Virus record (IMG/VR): IMGVR_UViG_3300045303_000132
Coordinates: 1 to 55,699 of that record
Origin: a virus
DNA length: 55,699 bases
Direction: 5' to 3' (one strand)
The notes under the pieces were generated by a model, which had not been told where the DNA came from, searched no databases, and was given only the letters and a program-made list of their open reading frames with translations. Each line of letters begins with the position of its first letter. The stretch's first letter is position 1. The translations under genes were made by a program, and so were the position numbers. Below, piece by piece: positions 22,936-30,302 of the stretch.

Positions 22936-24459
22936 ATGACCCAGACATACACGTTCGCCACGGCAAGCGAGGCGCTCCCATTCATCTGCTCTCGTATCCT
23001 GGACGTCGGCGACGAGGTCGGCAGCAGGAACGGGCGGGTGAAGGAATTCCTGAACACCCAGATCGTGCTGACCGACCCGCAGCGGCGGGAGATCCTCACT
23101 CTCAACCGCAAGGCCAACGTCTTCGCGCAGATTGCTGAGACGATGTGGGTGCTGGCCGGGCGCAACGACATCGAGTGGCTGAGCGCCTACCTCCCACGCG
23201 CCAAGGACTACAGCGACGACGGGGAGACGTGGAGGGGCGGCTACGGCCCGCGGATCCGCGACTTGACCTTGTTCAACGGACACCGGCTTGATCAACTCGC
23301 CTACGTCGTGGACGTACTTCAGGCCGACCCACTGTCCCGGCGTGCGGTGATCGCGATCTACGACCCTGCCGTGGATACGGAGCCGGGTAAGGACATTCCC
23401 TGCAACGACTTTCTCCAGTTCCAGAGTCGCCTCGGTGCCCTGCACATGACGGTGACCGTGCGGTCGAACGACCTGATGTGGGGCTGGTCGGGCATCAACG
23501 CATTCGAGTGGAGCACCATCCAGGAGATTGTGGCCCACCTGCTCGGCATCGCCGTGGGCACGCTGACGTTCAACATCGGCAGCCTGCATCTCTATGACCG
23601 GCATTGGGACAAGGCCAGTCGTCTCAAGTACGAGGCCGACCCGTGGGCGATCACTCCGTTCCAGATACCGGACGCGGTGGATCGGACGTTGGAGTGGGTG
23701 GACATCTACATCGACCGTTGGTTCGAGTGGGAGGCGTTGTGCCGGAAGGGCGAGGCCACGCTGGAGGGTCTGGGTGAGATCGAGGAGCCGCTGTTCCAGT
23801 CCTGGGCGGCGGCGATTGCGTACTTCTGGCAGCGCGAGGACCACTGGCTCCAGATGCTCCGGCGCACGGCGTTGGCAGCAGCCATAGCCAGGACCCCTGC
23901 CAGCGTGCTCTCAGAGGCCCGTACAGCGTCGTCCAGCGGTGCGCCGGGGGTAACCCACAACCTAGCCGCGCACGAGCGCACACGGGCGTTCTACGCCTTC
24001 GTTACCGACCTGCACGCCAAGAAGCACGCGTCGTACGGGAACTCGTGGATGAAGCGGGGCGAGAAGCTCTCCATTCTGGCGAACATGGCTCGTAAGGTGG
24101 ACCGGCTGGGGGTCGGCGATGAGTACGACAGTTCGGCGGACACCCTGATCGACCTCCTGGTCTACGCGAGCAAGTATCACTGCTGGCTCCTCGGCTGTGA
24201 GGCGAGCCCGGAGAACGTGAATCAGGGGCTGGCCGTGGCTTTGGCAGAAGAAGAGGAGACCGTGGGGCAGGCGGCGGACATCGCCATCGTGGACATCGTC
24301 GACGACTTCAACCTCTACTGCAACAACATCGACACGTACATCACCGACGAGAAGGTGGACTTCATAGGCGAGCTGATCCTCCGAGTGACGCCCATCGCCC
24401 GCGATGTCTGGTACGAAGAGACCCACGGCACCGAGTACCGCGGAGCGGACGTAGACTGA
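22936..24459 (+). CDS. Thymidylate-synthase-like pyrimidine hydroxymethylase fused to Nmad1/DUF1599
   Basis: A 507-aa, two-domain protein. Residues 1-270 are a thymidylate synthase/hydroxymethylase fold: S-R-R-A-V-I-A-I-Y-D-P near residue 134 (phosphate Arg), I-P-C-N-D-F-L-Q-F near 153 with the catalytic Cys, R-S-N-D-L-M-W-G near 175 and S-G-I-N-A-F near 184. The Asn in GIN is the residue that selects dUMP in thymidylate synthase (Asp in dCMP hydroxymethylases), so a dUMP substrate is suggested; the W in DLMWG is hydroxymethylase-like. Residues 330-500 resemble Nmad1/DUF1599 (KKHASYGNSWMKRGEKLS, then N-M-A-R-K-V-D-R-L). The linker holds a 25-nt repeat (see 23907). Forms a pathway with the 21992 gene and the transferases. 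Confidence 0.8.
   Translation: MTQTYTFATASEALPFICSRILDVGDEVGSRNGRVKEFLNTQIVLTDPQRREILTLNRKANVFAQIAETMWVLAGRNDIEWLSAYLPRAKDYSDDGETWRGGYGPRIRDLTLFNGHRLDQLAYVVDVLQADPLSRRAVIAIYDPAVDTEPGKDIPCNDFLQFQSRLGALHMTVTVRSNDLMWGWSGINAFEWSTIQEIVAHLLGIAVGTLTFNIGSLHLYDRHWDKASRLKYEADPWAITPFQIPDAVDRTLEWVDIYIDRWFEWEALCRKGEATLEGLGEIEEPLFQSWAAAIAYFWQREDHWLQMLRRTALAAAIARTPASVLSEARTASSSGAPGVTHNLAAHERTRAFYAFVTDLHAKKHASYGNSWMKRGEKLSILANMARKVDRLGVGDEYDSSADTLIDLLVYASKYHCWLLGCEASPENVNQGLAVALAEEEETVGQAADIAIVDIVDDFNLYCNNIDTYITDEKVDFIGELILRVTPIARDVWYEETHGTEYRGADVD
23907..23931 (+). repeat. 25-nt dispersed repeat inside the hydroxymethylase linker
   Basis: These 25 bases are the exact reverse complement of 27620-27644, in the terminator region after the glycosyltransferases. 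In the protein they encode the linker between the two domains. Shorter related pieces (CCTCTGA, ACAGCGTC, ACCCACAAC) occur near 42420-42480. Confidence 0.7.
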
Positions 24460-24776
24460 TGACGACCTACACCGCACTTCTTGCGCTGCCGGACGGGCTC
24501 ATGGCGGCAGATGCTGCCGCCCGTATCCCCGGAGCAGTGGTCGTCGACAACGTCCAGGCTGGTGTGTGGGTGTCTTGGAGCACCGAGGCCGACACCGACA
24601 ACGAGGGGATCCAGGCCCTCCAGGAAATCCGGCTTCGGGCTGAGATGTTCGCCGAGTTCGCGGATGGAGGCGTCACCCCGTCCGGTGCCGATCCCTCCTT
24701 GTTCCAGACTACCCCGTTCATCATCCTGCGAGGTGCTGCATTCATCGTCCACACGGAAGAGGTGCTATGTCTGTGA
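24459..24776 (+). CDS. Hypothetical protein, 105 aa
   Basis: ATG overlaps the hydroxymethylase stop (TGATG). A small alpha/beta protein with an N-terminal LLALPDG strand and a VVVDNVQAGVWVSW core. Position in the modification operon suggests an accessory; not recognised. Confidence 0.65.
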   Translation: MTTYTALLALPDGLMAADAAARIPGAVVVDNVQAGVWVSWSTEADTDNEGIQALQEIRLRAEMFAEFADGGVTPSGADPSLFQTTPFIILRGAAFIVHTEEVLCL

Positions 24777-25015
24777 CGATCAACCACGGCACGAGAAGCG
24801 GGTACTACGCTCATCGCCGCCTGAGCGAGCCGCCGTGCGACGACTGTCGTGCGGCGATCAACGAGTACATCCGGGAGTACCGGAGCAGGACTGGCCTATC
24901 CCGCAATCGGGCTGGTGAGAAGATCCGGCGGAAGGCGTTGGCCGCGCTGCGGGACCGACACCGCGAGGAGTACGAGGATCTCCTGGTCGAGTTCCGTGCG
25001 GAAGAGATGATCTGA
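24767..25015 (+). CDS. Zinc-binding-like basic protein, 82 aa
   Basis: HGTRSGYYAHRRLSEPPCDDC near the N-terminus is a pattern I recognise from many small actinophage proteins: a His and a C-x-x-C pair that may hold zinc. The remaining helices are charged with Arg and Glu. Possibly DNA-binding. Overlaps its neighbours. Confidence 0.65.
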   Translation: MSVTINHGTRSGYYAHRRLSEPPCDDCRAAINEYIREYRSRTGLSRNRAGEKIRRKALAALRDRHREEYEDLLVEFRAEEMI

Positions 25016-25209
25016 TGGACCATCCGACGTTTGTCACCATCGAATACTGGCACCAGATGACTGCTTCCTGGGAGACCGGGCACGCCGGGATCAACCTGAT
25101 GAACCCTGCCACCTACGTCCAGAAGTTGGCGAAGCGCGGGGTCATCGCACGAGCCGTCGAGAAGGACACCGGGGTGACCGTGTACGGCGAAGGTGCAGAC
25201 CTCCTCTGA
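25015..25209 (+). CDS. Hypothetical protein, 64 aa
   Basis: ATG overlaps upstream stop. Small, aromatic-rich N-terminal half and a Lys/Arg helix in the middle. Not recognised. Ends one base into the first glycosyltransferase of the cluster. Confidence 0.6.
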   Translation: MDHPTFVTIEYWHQMTASWETGHAGINLMNPATYVQKLAKRGVIARAVEKDTGVTVYGEGADLL

Positions 25210-25907
25210 TGGACGTGGTCTACGTGTGCCGAAACGGGGACAACCCCGAACTCCGGTACTCCCTCCGCACGCTGGCGAACGTGGATCACGACCGCGTGTG
25301 GATCTTCGGCGGCGCGCCCACCTGGATCGACTTCACCGCCGTCACTCACCAGAAGCGAGCGCAGTGTGGGACCCCGTACTCCTCCACCCGGAGCCATATC
25401 GCAGCCGCGTGCAACACCCCAGAGGTGAGCGACCCCTTCGTACTCTGGAACGACGACTTCTTCGCGATGCACCCGGTCGGCACCGTGCCGCTCTACCACC
25501 GTGGCCCGCTGGAGCCCCTACTCGAGAAGTACGTCAAGATCAGGACGCCGTGGGGGAAGGGGTTACTCCAGACAGCCGCGATGATGGGAGGGCGCGGACT
25601 GCTGGCGGGCGCGATGTGCTACGACGTTCACCTCCCACTGGTTGTCTGCAAGGCAGAGATGCGGGAGGCGCTGCGGTTGGCGAAGAACGCTTCGACCGAC
25701 GCCATTCACGTGAGGACGTTGTACGGGGCCTTGTCAGGGCTGGACGGAGTGGAGCACCATGACCCGAAGTTGATGCGTCGAAGCGACCCGTTCCCGCGTG
25801 GTGCGTGGCTGTCTTCCAGCGACGACACATTCCGTTCAGCCGTGGAGCCGGTGCTGAGATACCTGTTCCCGGACGCATCACTCTACGAGAAAGCGATGTT
25901 CAGGTGA
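25209..25907 (+). CDS. Glycosyltransferase, Stealth-like
   Basis: A 232-aa protein beginning VVYVCRNGDNPELRYSLRTL, followed by VWIFGGAPTWI and LWNDDFFAM (about 79-87), an Asp-Asp motif like the CR2 region of Stealth-type phosphosugar transferases. It is overlapped by the next transferase (GTGA). Three such genes in a row beside base-modifying enzymes suggest that a sugar is added to modified DNA, though a cell-surface or virion acceptor is not excluded. Confidence 0.7.
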   Translation: MDVVYVCRNGDNPELRYSLRTLANVDHDRVWIFGGAPTWIDFTAVTHQKRAQCGTPYSSTRSHIAAACNTPEVSDPFVLWNDDFFAMHPVGTVPLYHRGPLEPLLEKYVKIRTPWGKGLLQTAAMMGGRGLLAGAMCYDVHLPLVVCKAEMREALRLAKNASTDAIHVRTLYGALSGLDGVEHHDPKLMRRSDPFPRGAWLSSSDDTFRSAVEPVLRYLFPDASLYEKAMFR

Positions 25908-26581
25908 CCCTCGGGATCCTACTCCCCACGCGGGGACGACCAGATAACCTCCACCGCTTCCTCTCGGCCACCGAGGACACTGCCGACGACTGGCACTTGT
26001 ACCTTCGGCTCGATTACGACGACCCGCAGGCACCCGCGTACGACGAAGTCATCGGGCGGGCGTACCGGCGCATCACGGTCCGCCACGGTCCCCGAGTCGG
26101 TTTCGGGGCGTCCCTGAACGAACTCGCCTTCCGGGCCGAGCGGGACGGGGTGTCGCACCTCGGCATGTTCGGCGACGACGTAGTGCCGGAGACCCCGCAT
26201 TGGGACACCCGGCTGGTCGAGGCGCTGGGCGACGACCTCGGCATCGCCTACGGTGACGACGGCCTACGGCACAAGCATGGACGCGACCTGCCGACGCACT
26301 ACGTCACCCACGCGGAGGTCTACCGCCGCCTCGGCTACCTGTCGCCACCCACGATCCGTCACCTGTATCTGGACAACGTGGCGAGGGACGTGGGTCTGTA
26401 TCTGAAGAACTTCGTGTTCGTGCCGGTCAGCATCAGGCACCTCCACCCGTGGGCCGAGGGCGAGCAGATCCACGACTCCACCTACGCCGAGGGCGGGCGC
26501 AACGCCGACCTCCGCCTCGCCGACCGGAGGGCGTACATCCAATGGACGCAGGACCGTGAGTGGAAGCGCCGCCTTCGGTGA
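25904..26581 (+). CDS. Glycosyltransferase, GT2-like
   Basis: GTG start. The 225-aa protein opens with LGILLPTRGRPDNLHRFL, the typical beta1-alpha1 of GT2 enzymes, with an acidic LRLDYDDP near 37 and a MFGDDVVPETPHWD near 92 that carries the D-x-D/D-D nucleotide-sugar motif. The C-terminal half has H-L-Y-L-D and H-P-W acceptor-like segments. Sits between the other two transferases with coupled start and stop. Confidence 0.75.
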   Translation: MTLGILLPTRGRPDNLHRFLSATEDTADDWHLYLRLDYDDPQAPAYDEVIGRAYRRITVRHGPRVGFGASLNELAFRAERDGVSHLGMFGDDVVPETPHWDTRLVEALGDDLGIAYGDDGLRHKHGRDLPTHYVTHAEVYRRLGYLSPPTIRHLYLDNVARDVGLYLKNFVFVPVSIRHLHPWAEGEQIHDSTYAEGGRNADLRLADRRAYIQWTQDREWKRRLR

Positions 26582-27549
26582 CACTGACCGCGTTCCTCCA
26601 CGGCTACCCGCCGCTCTGGTCCATGGGCGGAGAGATGTCTACGCACCGCACCCTCCGCGCCGTGCCGGGTTCCATTGTTTACACGAAGACGCTCGAGGAC
26701 TATCAGTTCGACGGGGTCTCGGTGAAGCCAGCGACGGGTACGTCCTTCCAGTGCATCAAGGACGACGCAAGATCCGCCGGGGCGACTGTCCTGTTCGGGC
26801 ACTCGACATTGTCCATGGACACTATCCGGGCTGCGAGGCAGTTGAAACTCCCGTCCATCCTCGCCGTCCACGCGCCACGCCGATTCGGGGCAGACCTGCA
26901 TCGGGCGAAGTCGTCAGCCACCGTGCGTCTCTACAACACGGAGGCCGCTCGGAAGGACTGGCACGACCCGAGGGGGTGGCTGCTGCACCCGCCTGTCGGT
27001 GGTCCGTCCGACTTGCCGGAGGGGCCGGGCAACGCGATAACGCTGACCTCGTCTCTCGTGAACAAGGGGGCGGCTCGCGTGCTCAAACTGGCGACACGGC
27101 GCTGGGACCAGAGGTTCATCATCGTGGAATCGCCTGCGCATCCCACCCACGGCGACCCTGACTTCTGGCACGATGCGCAGAAACTCGACAACGTGGAGAT
27201 CTGGCCGCGCCTGCACCCCGACGAGATGGGCAAACTCTGGGCCGAGACTCGCGTGCTGCTGGTCCCATCGCGGTACGAGACCTACGGCATGGCCGCGATG
27301 GAGGCGGCGTGGCACCATATCCCCTCGGTACACGTGGACACCCCCCACGTCCGCGAGGGAATCGGCACGGCGGCGTGCCTCATCAAGACGACGCATCTCG
27401 AGGAACTGGACCACGCGCTCACCGAGGTAGAACTAGAGCACGACGTCTGGGCAGACCGGGCCTTCCACCGCGCTGAAAGCCTCGCGCAGCGAGAATCAGA
27501 TGAGTTGGCCCTGTTTGCGGCGGGTGTGGCCGGGCTCACACCCCTGTAG
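26578..27549 (+). CDS. Glycosyltransferase, GT4/GT1-like (GT-B)
   Basis: A 323-aa GT-B fold protein. The C-terminal domain shows W-P-R-L-H-P-D-E-M-G-K-L-W then VLLVPSRYETYGMAAMEAAW (about 222-241), the E-x7-E-like donor-binding region of GT4 enzymes, followed by an I-P-S-V-H-V-D-T-P segment. GTG at 26578 is used because it overlaps the preceding stop. It is the last rightward gene; a strong hairpin lies right behind it. Probably transfers a hexose to the acceptor made by the upstream genes. Confidence 0.8.
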   Translation: MTLTAFLHGYPPLWSMGGEMSTHRTLRAVPGSIVYTKTLEDYQFDGVSVKPATGTSFQCIKDDARSAGATVLFGHSTLSMDTIRAARQLKLPSILAVHAPRRFGADLHRAKSSATVRLYNTEAARKDWHDPRGWLLHPPVGGPSDLPEGPGNAITLTSSLVNKGAARVLKLATRRWDQRFIIVESPAHPTHGDPDFWHDAQKLDNVEIWPRLHPDEMGKLWAETRVLLVPSRYETYGMAAMEAAWHHIPSVHVDTPHVREGIGTAACLIKTTHLEELDHALTEVELEHDVWADRAFHRAESLAQRESDELALFAAGVAGLTPL

Positions 27550-27551
27550 AC

Positions 27552-27645
27552 GGCTCTCAGAGGCCCTCAGAACGCTCGCGGGGCCGGTAGTGGGGCACGG
27601 GTGCCCACCGCCAGCCCCGCGACGCTGTACGGGCCTCTGAGAGCC
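27552..27645. terminator. Long nested hairpin between converging units
   Basis: GGCTCTCAGAGGCCC (27552-27566) pairs perfectly with 27631-27645 over 15 bp, and inside it CGCGGGGC (27577-27584) pairs with GCCCCGCG (27614-27621). It begins 3 nt after the last rightward gene and faces the leftward lysis genes (ending 27701), so it would stop transcription from both sides. Bases 27620-27644 repeat inside the gene at 22936. Confidence 0.8.
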
Positions 27646-27700
27646 ACCCCCGACCCCTGCTGCCTACTCGAGTTCACAACGGTGGGGCCGAGGGTGGGGT

Positions 27701-28528
27701 CTAGATGAGGGGACGCACCCTGAACTCGGCCTCGATGACGTAGTGGTCGCCGTGCTGGAAGAACTCCTTGTCGTCCAGAGCACGAGCAGCCTTCGCCGTC
27801 ACGCGTCCGTCCGCCTTGTAGGAGGCGATCACGTCGATGTTCCCGTGGCCGGTGTTCTCCCACTTCTTCAATTCATCCCACGCGGACGTGAACGGCTGGC
27901 CGAAGAACGTGTCGTCCTCGCGGTCCACGATGTTCTGGTCTCCACCGTAGAAGGCGAGGGCCTTGCCCTTCCCGTGCTCACGGCCCCAATCGCCGATCAC
28001 CTTGGCGAGCTTCTGGTTCCACTCGTAGTGGTTCACACCCTTGATCGGCTGGCCCTTGGGACTCCGGCCTTTCGTGAGGTAGTGGGCAGCGGCCACGCTG
28101 ACGCGGCCGACGTCCACGTTCGCGAAGGACACCCAGACGACGCCCTTCGGTCCCCAGCGAGGGAACTCGGCGTTCACGCCCGCCTGCGCGTAGAGCGCCT
28201 TGGAGCCGGGGATCCCTGGCTCGAAGCCGGTCTTCCACGAGTCCTTCTTGATGCGTCTGGTGTCGACCGCGACCCACGAGTCGGTGGCACCTTCCACACC
28301 CTTACCGTTCTCGCTCGGAACCCAGACCTTGTAGCCCATCGCCTTGCCCACGCGAAGCAGGAGTTGACCGGTCGGATCGGCACCAGGACCGGCCTCGGTG
28401 CCGGTGACCCACCAGATGTCGCGCTTCTTGGCGCGCTCGAACAGATCGGTGATATCCGCTTCTTGCTGCTTCGGCGTGTCGCTGAACTGGAGAGAGGCGT
28501 GCATCGCCCTGACGATGAAGTCCGTCAC
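27701..28528 (-). CDS. Endonuclease/exonuclease/phosphatase (EEP) family protein
   Basis: A 275-aa protein with the EEP signature set: V-T-G-T-E-A near residue 40 (the metal Glu), H-Y near 149, Y-G-G-D-Q-N near 194 (catalytic D-x-N) and H-G-D-H-Y-V-I near 260 (the final D-H pair). This superfamily includes DNase I-like nucleases and inositol-phosphatase-like enzymes. It lies last in the late unit, just after the holin and endolysin, which is unusual; roles in host-DNA degradation or DNA release at lysis are inference. GTG start overlaps the upstream stop. Confidence 0.75.
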   Translation of the reverse strand: MTDFIVRAMHASLQFSDTPKQQEADITDLFERAKKRDIWWVTGTEAGPGADPTGQLLLRVGKAMGYKVWVPSENGKGVEGATDSWVAVDTRRIKKDSWKTGFEPGIPGSKALYAQAGVNAEFPRWGPKGVVWVSFANVDVGRVSVAAAHYLTKGRSPKGQPIKGVNHYEWNQKLAKVIGDWGREHGKGKALAFYGGDQNIVDREDDTFFGQPFTSAWDELKKWENTGHGNIDVIASYKADGRVTAKAARALDDKEFFQHGDHYVIEAEFRVRPLI

Positions 28529-28746
28529 AGCGATTCTCCCTTCGGGTATTGAGGCCCGGTCACCGGCGTGACGAACATCCGAGCGATGATTGCCAGAATC
28601 ACCGTGGTGACGGCCATGATCGCGCCAACCGCCTCGTTGCTGATGTCTACCCCGAAAGCGAGGAACAGTCCCAGGATCGCCTCCACCAGACCGATGATCA
28701 ACACCGGCTCGTTGCGTATCACGTTGCCTTGGAATGGACTTGCCAT
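28525..28746 (-). CDS. Holin-like two-helix membrane protein
   Basis: Two hydrophobic helices (about residues 12-27 and 34-54) with a short turn and a charged C-terminus form a class II holin layout. ATG at 28746 is preferred, with AGGGAG just upstream; a GTG at 28752 is the alternative. It follows the endolysin in the leftward unit. Confidence 0.75.
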   Translation of the reverse strand: MASPFQGNVIRNEPVLIIGLVEAILGLFLAFGVDISNEAVGAIMAVTTVILAIIARMFVTPVTGPQYPKGESL

Positions 28747-28748
28747 GA

Positions 28749-29156
28749 TCACTCCCTATTGAAGACAGGCTTGCGGTGGTTCCAGTAGCCGAAGGGCGAC
28801 TTCCGCTCTTCGTAGTGGAGGTGAGGCCCTGTAGAGTTCCCGGTGTTGCCCGAGTAGCCGATGATCTGGCCCTTCTTCACACGCTGACCGGCCTTGACCT
28901 TGATCGAAGACAGGTGGCAGTAGCCGACCTTGATCGCGCCGCCCGGTGCCTTCGGGTGGCGGATGACGATGTGATTGCCGTAGGACGATCCCCAGGCGTT
29001 GTTGACCGAGTCGATCGTGCCGCTTCGGGAGGCTCGGACCGGGACGCCGGTCTTACCATGCGTGGAGTAGTCGTCGCCGGTGTGATAGCCCGCCATCCAC
29101 GAGCCCGGCTTCCCGAAGGGCGTGGTGATCGTGTACGGCGGGATCGGGTTACTCAT
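28749..29156 (-). CDS. M23-family peptidase endolysin
   Basis: A 135-aa protein consisting of the M23 (lysostaphin-type) zinc peptidase core: H-T-G-D-D-Y near residue 25 supplies H and D, and H-L-H-Y-E near 115 supplies the H-x-H pair. No signal peptide, no separate wall-binding domain, so it would need the neighbouring holin to reach the wall. It cleaves peptide cross-bridges of peptidoglycan. ATG at 29156 has GGAGG upstream and overlaps the previous gene by a few bases. Confidence 0.88.
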   Translation of the reverse strand: MSNPIPPYTITTPFGKPGSWMAGYHTGDDYSTHGKTGVPVRASRSGTIDSVNNAWGSSYGNHIVIRHPKAPGGAIKVGYCHLSSIKVKAGQRVKKGQIIGYSGNTGNSTGPHLHYEERKSPFGYWNHRKPVFNRE

Positions 29157-29388
29157 CCTTGTCCTCCCACTCGATGTGTGTCTGTCCGTTGTGGCCGTGG
29201 AGATGCTCAACGTTGGCGATATTGGGGTGGAGAACGGTGGTCGGCTCGATCAGGCCCCACGGCTGCTGGATTGGACCTTCCCACCGCATCGCGACTGTGC
29301 CGTCGTCGAACTCCACGCCCTCTGCGACGGATCCGGTGCCCGAGATGCCGGTGACGTCGGTATCGCGGATCAACCGGAACGTCCTCAC
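29149..29388 (-). CDS. Conserved small protein, 79 aa
   Basis: A beta-rich 79-aa protein with D-V-T-G-I-S-G-T-G-x-V-A-x-G-V-x-F-x-D-G near the start, a R-W-E-G and an H-L-H-G-H-N-G-Q-T end. I recognise this layout in many actinobacterial phage proteins; its function is unknown. GTG start with GTGA overlap. Confidence 0.7.
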   Translation of the reverse strand: MRTFRLIRDTDVTGISGTGSVAEGVEFDDGTVAMRWEGPIQQPWGLIEPTTVLHPNIANVEHLHGHNGQTHIEWEDKDE

Positions 29389-29486
29389 GAGGGCTTGTCT
29401 TCCTCGTCGTCAGGCCCTTCGAACCCGGTGGTGTCGTCGTCCGGGTCGTCCAGGTTCGGGTCGTATTCGGGATTCTGCTCGCTCAT
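29385..29486 (-). CDS. Very acidic peptide, 33 aa
   Basis: A short peptide with about 14 Asp or Glu in 33 residues, preceded by an AAAGGTGG ribosome binding site. First gene after the putative lysis promoter. Role unknown. Confidence 0.55.
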   Translation of the reverse strand: MSEQNPEYDPNLDDPDDDTTGFEGPDDEEDKPS

Positions 29487-29518
29487 GTTGCCACCTTTCT
29501 CGTAGTGCCTTAGACCTT

Positions 29519-29527
29519 ACCATAGCA
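29519..29527 (-). promoter_or_regulatory. Putative leftward promoter for the lysis genes
   Basis: On the minus strand TGCTATGGT is an extended -10 (TGN plus TATGGT). It lies about 33 nt before the ATG at 29486 and inside the stretch between the collagen-like gene and the lysis genes. No clear -35. Confidence 0.45.
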
Positions 29528-29537
29528 GGCGTGCTAG

Positions 29538-30050
29538 TCACTGTCCGTCTTGAACACACACCTGGATGACGAGGTCCCTGTCGATCGGTGCTCGCTGGTG
29601 GACAGCCACCACCTGGAAGGTGAATCCAGGGGGACAGGCTCCTGGAGGCTGCGCGGGGCCGGGTGGTCCTCGCCGTCCTCGTGGCCCTTCCTGTCCGGGC
29701 TTACCTCGTGGTCCTGTCACGCTGCGGCCACGAGGACCAGGGCGACCATCACGCCCGTCAGCACCACTGCGCCCAGGAGCGCCAGTGTCACCAGTACGAC
29801 CATCAGTGCCTGGAGGCCCAGGAACACCAGCACGACCCGGAGGGCCGGGAGGACCCACCTCACCTTGGATTCCTTGCGGCCCCGGTGGGCCGGGCTCTGG
29901 TGTCGTGTCATGGGTGGGAGTGCTGACCGCGCTGATGGAGTCCCCGGTGTCGGCTCGGGCTACTGCGATCGTCCCGGCGAAGGCCACGAGCATCAGGACG
30001 CCGGCGAGGCCGTAGCCGATGATCGGGTTACCGTAGACTCTCTGCATCAT
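29538..30050 (-). CDS. Membrane-anchored collagen-like protein
   Basis: A 170-aa protein: an N-terminal hydrophobic helix (about residues 11-30), then about 28 Gly-x-y repeats (residues 53-137) broken only at a few positions, and a C-terminal Cys-containing globular part ([10 protein letters not shown], then VIQVCVQDG). Such collagen-like triple helices occur in phage tails and host-surface proteins and may form a trimeric fibre. The N-terminal helix may be a signal or anchor. ATG overlaps the upstream stop (ATGA). Confidence 0.8.
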   Translation of the reverse strand: MMQRVYGNPIIGYGLAGVLMLVAFAGTIAVARADTGDSISAVSTPTHDTTPEPGPPGPQGIQGEVGPPGPPGRAGVPGPPGTDGRTGDTGAPGRSGADGRDGRPGPRGRSVTGPRGKPGQEGPRGRRGPPGPAQPPGACPPGFTFQVVAVHQRAPIDRDLVIQVCVQDGQ

Positions 30051-30301
30051 GTCGGCGGGTCGTCTTCTTTCTTAGCCGTCATTGTCGACCCGGTCTTGCC
30101 CGCCAGGAACCCGGCGATCAGACCGATCATGGTGTTGATGATCCCCGTGATGCTCTGTAGTCCATCGGTGGTGTCCGTCTTAGGGTTGACGATCTCCACG
30201 ATCACGATGGTCACCCCACTGGCGAAGATGGCGAGGCAGACGGTAGCCGTTACCATCAGCACCAGCAAGTCTCCCGTGCTGCGATCCCGAAGTCGCGACA
30301 T
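30047..30301 (-). CDS. Holin-like small membrane protein, 84 aa
   Basis: Two hydrophobic segments (about 12-34 and 51-68) around a polar turn, with a short basic N-terminus and a charged tail. A second holin-like candidate, so it may be a holin/antiholin partner of 28525-28746. Confidence 0.65.
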   Translation of the reverse strand: MSRLRDRSTGDLLVLMVTATVCLAIFASGVTIVIVEIVNPKTDTTDGLQSITGIINTMIGLIAGFLAGKTGSTMTAKKEDDPPT

Positions 30302-30302
30302 C

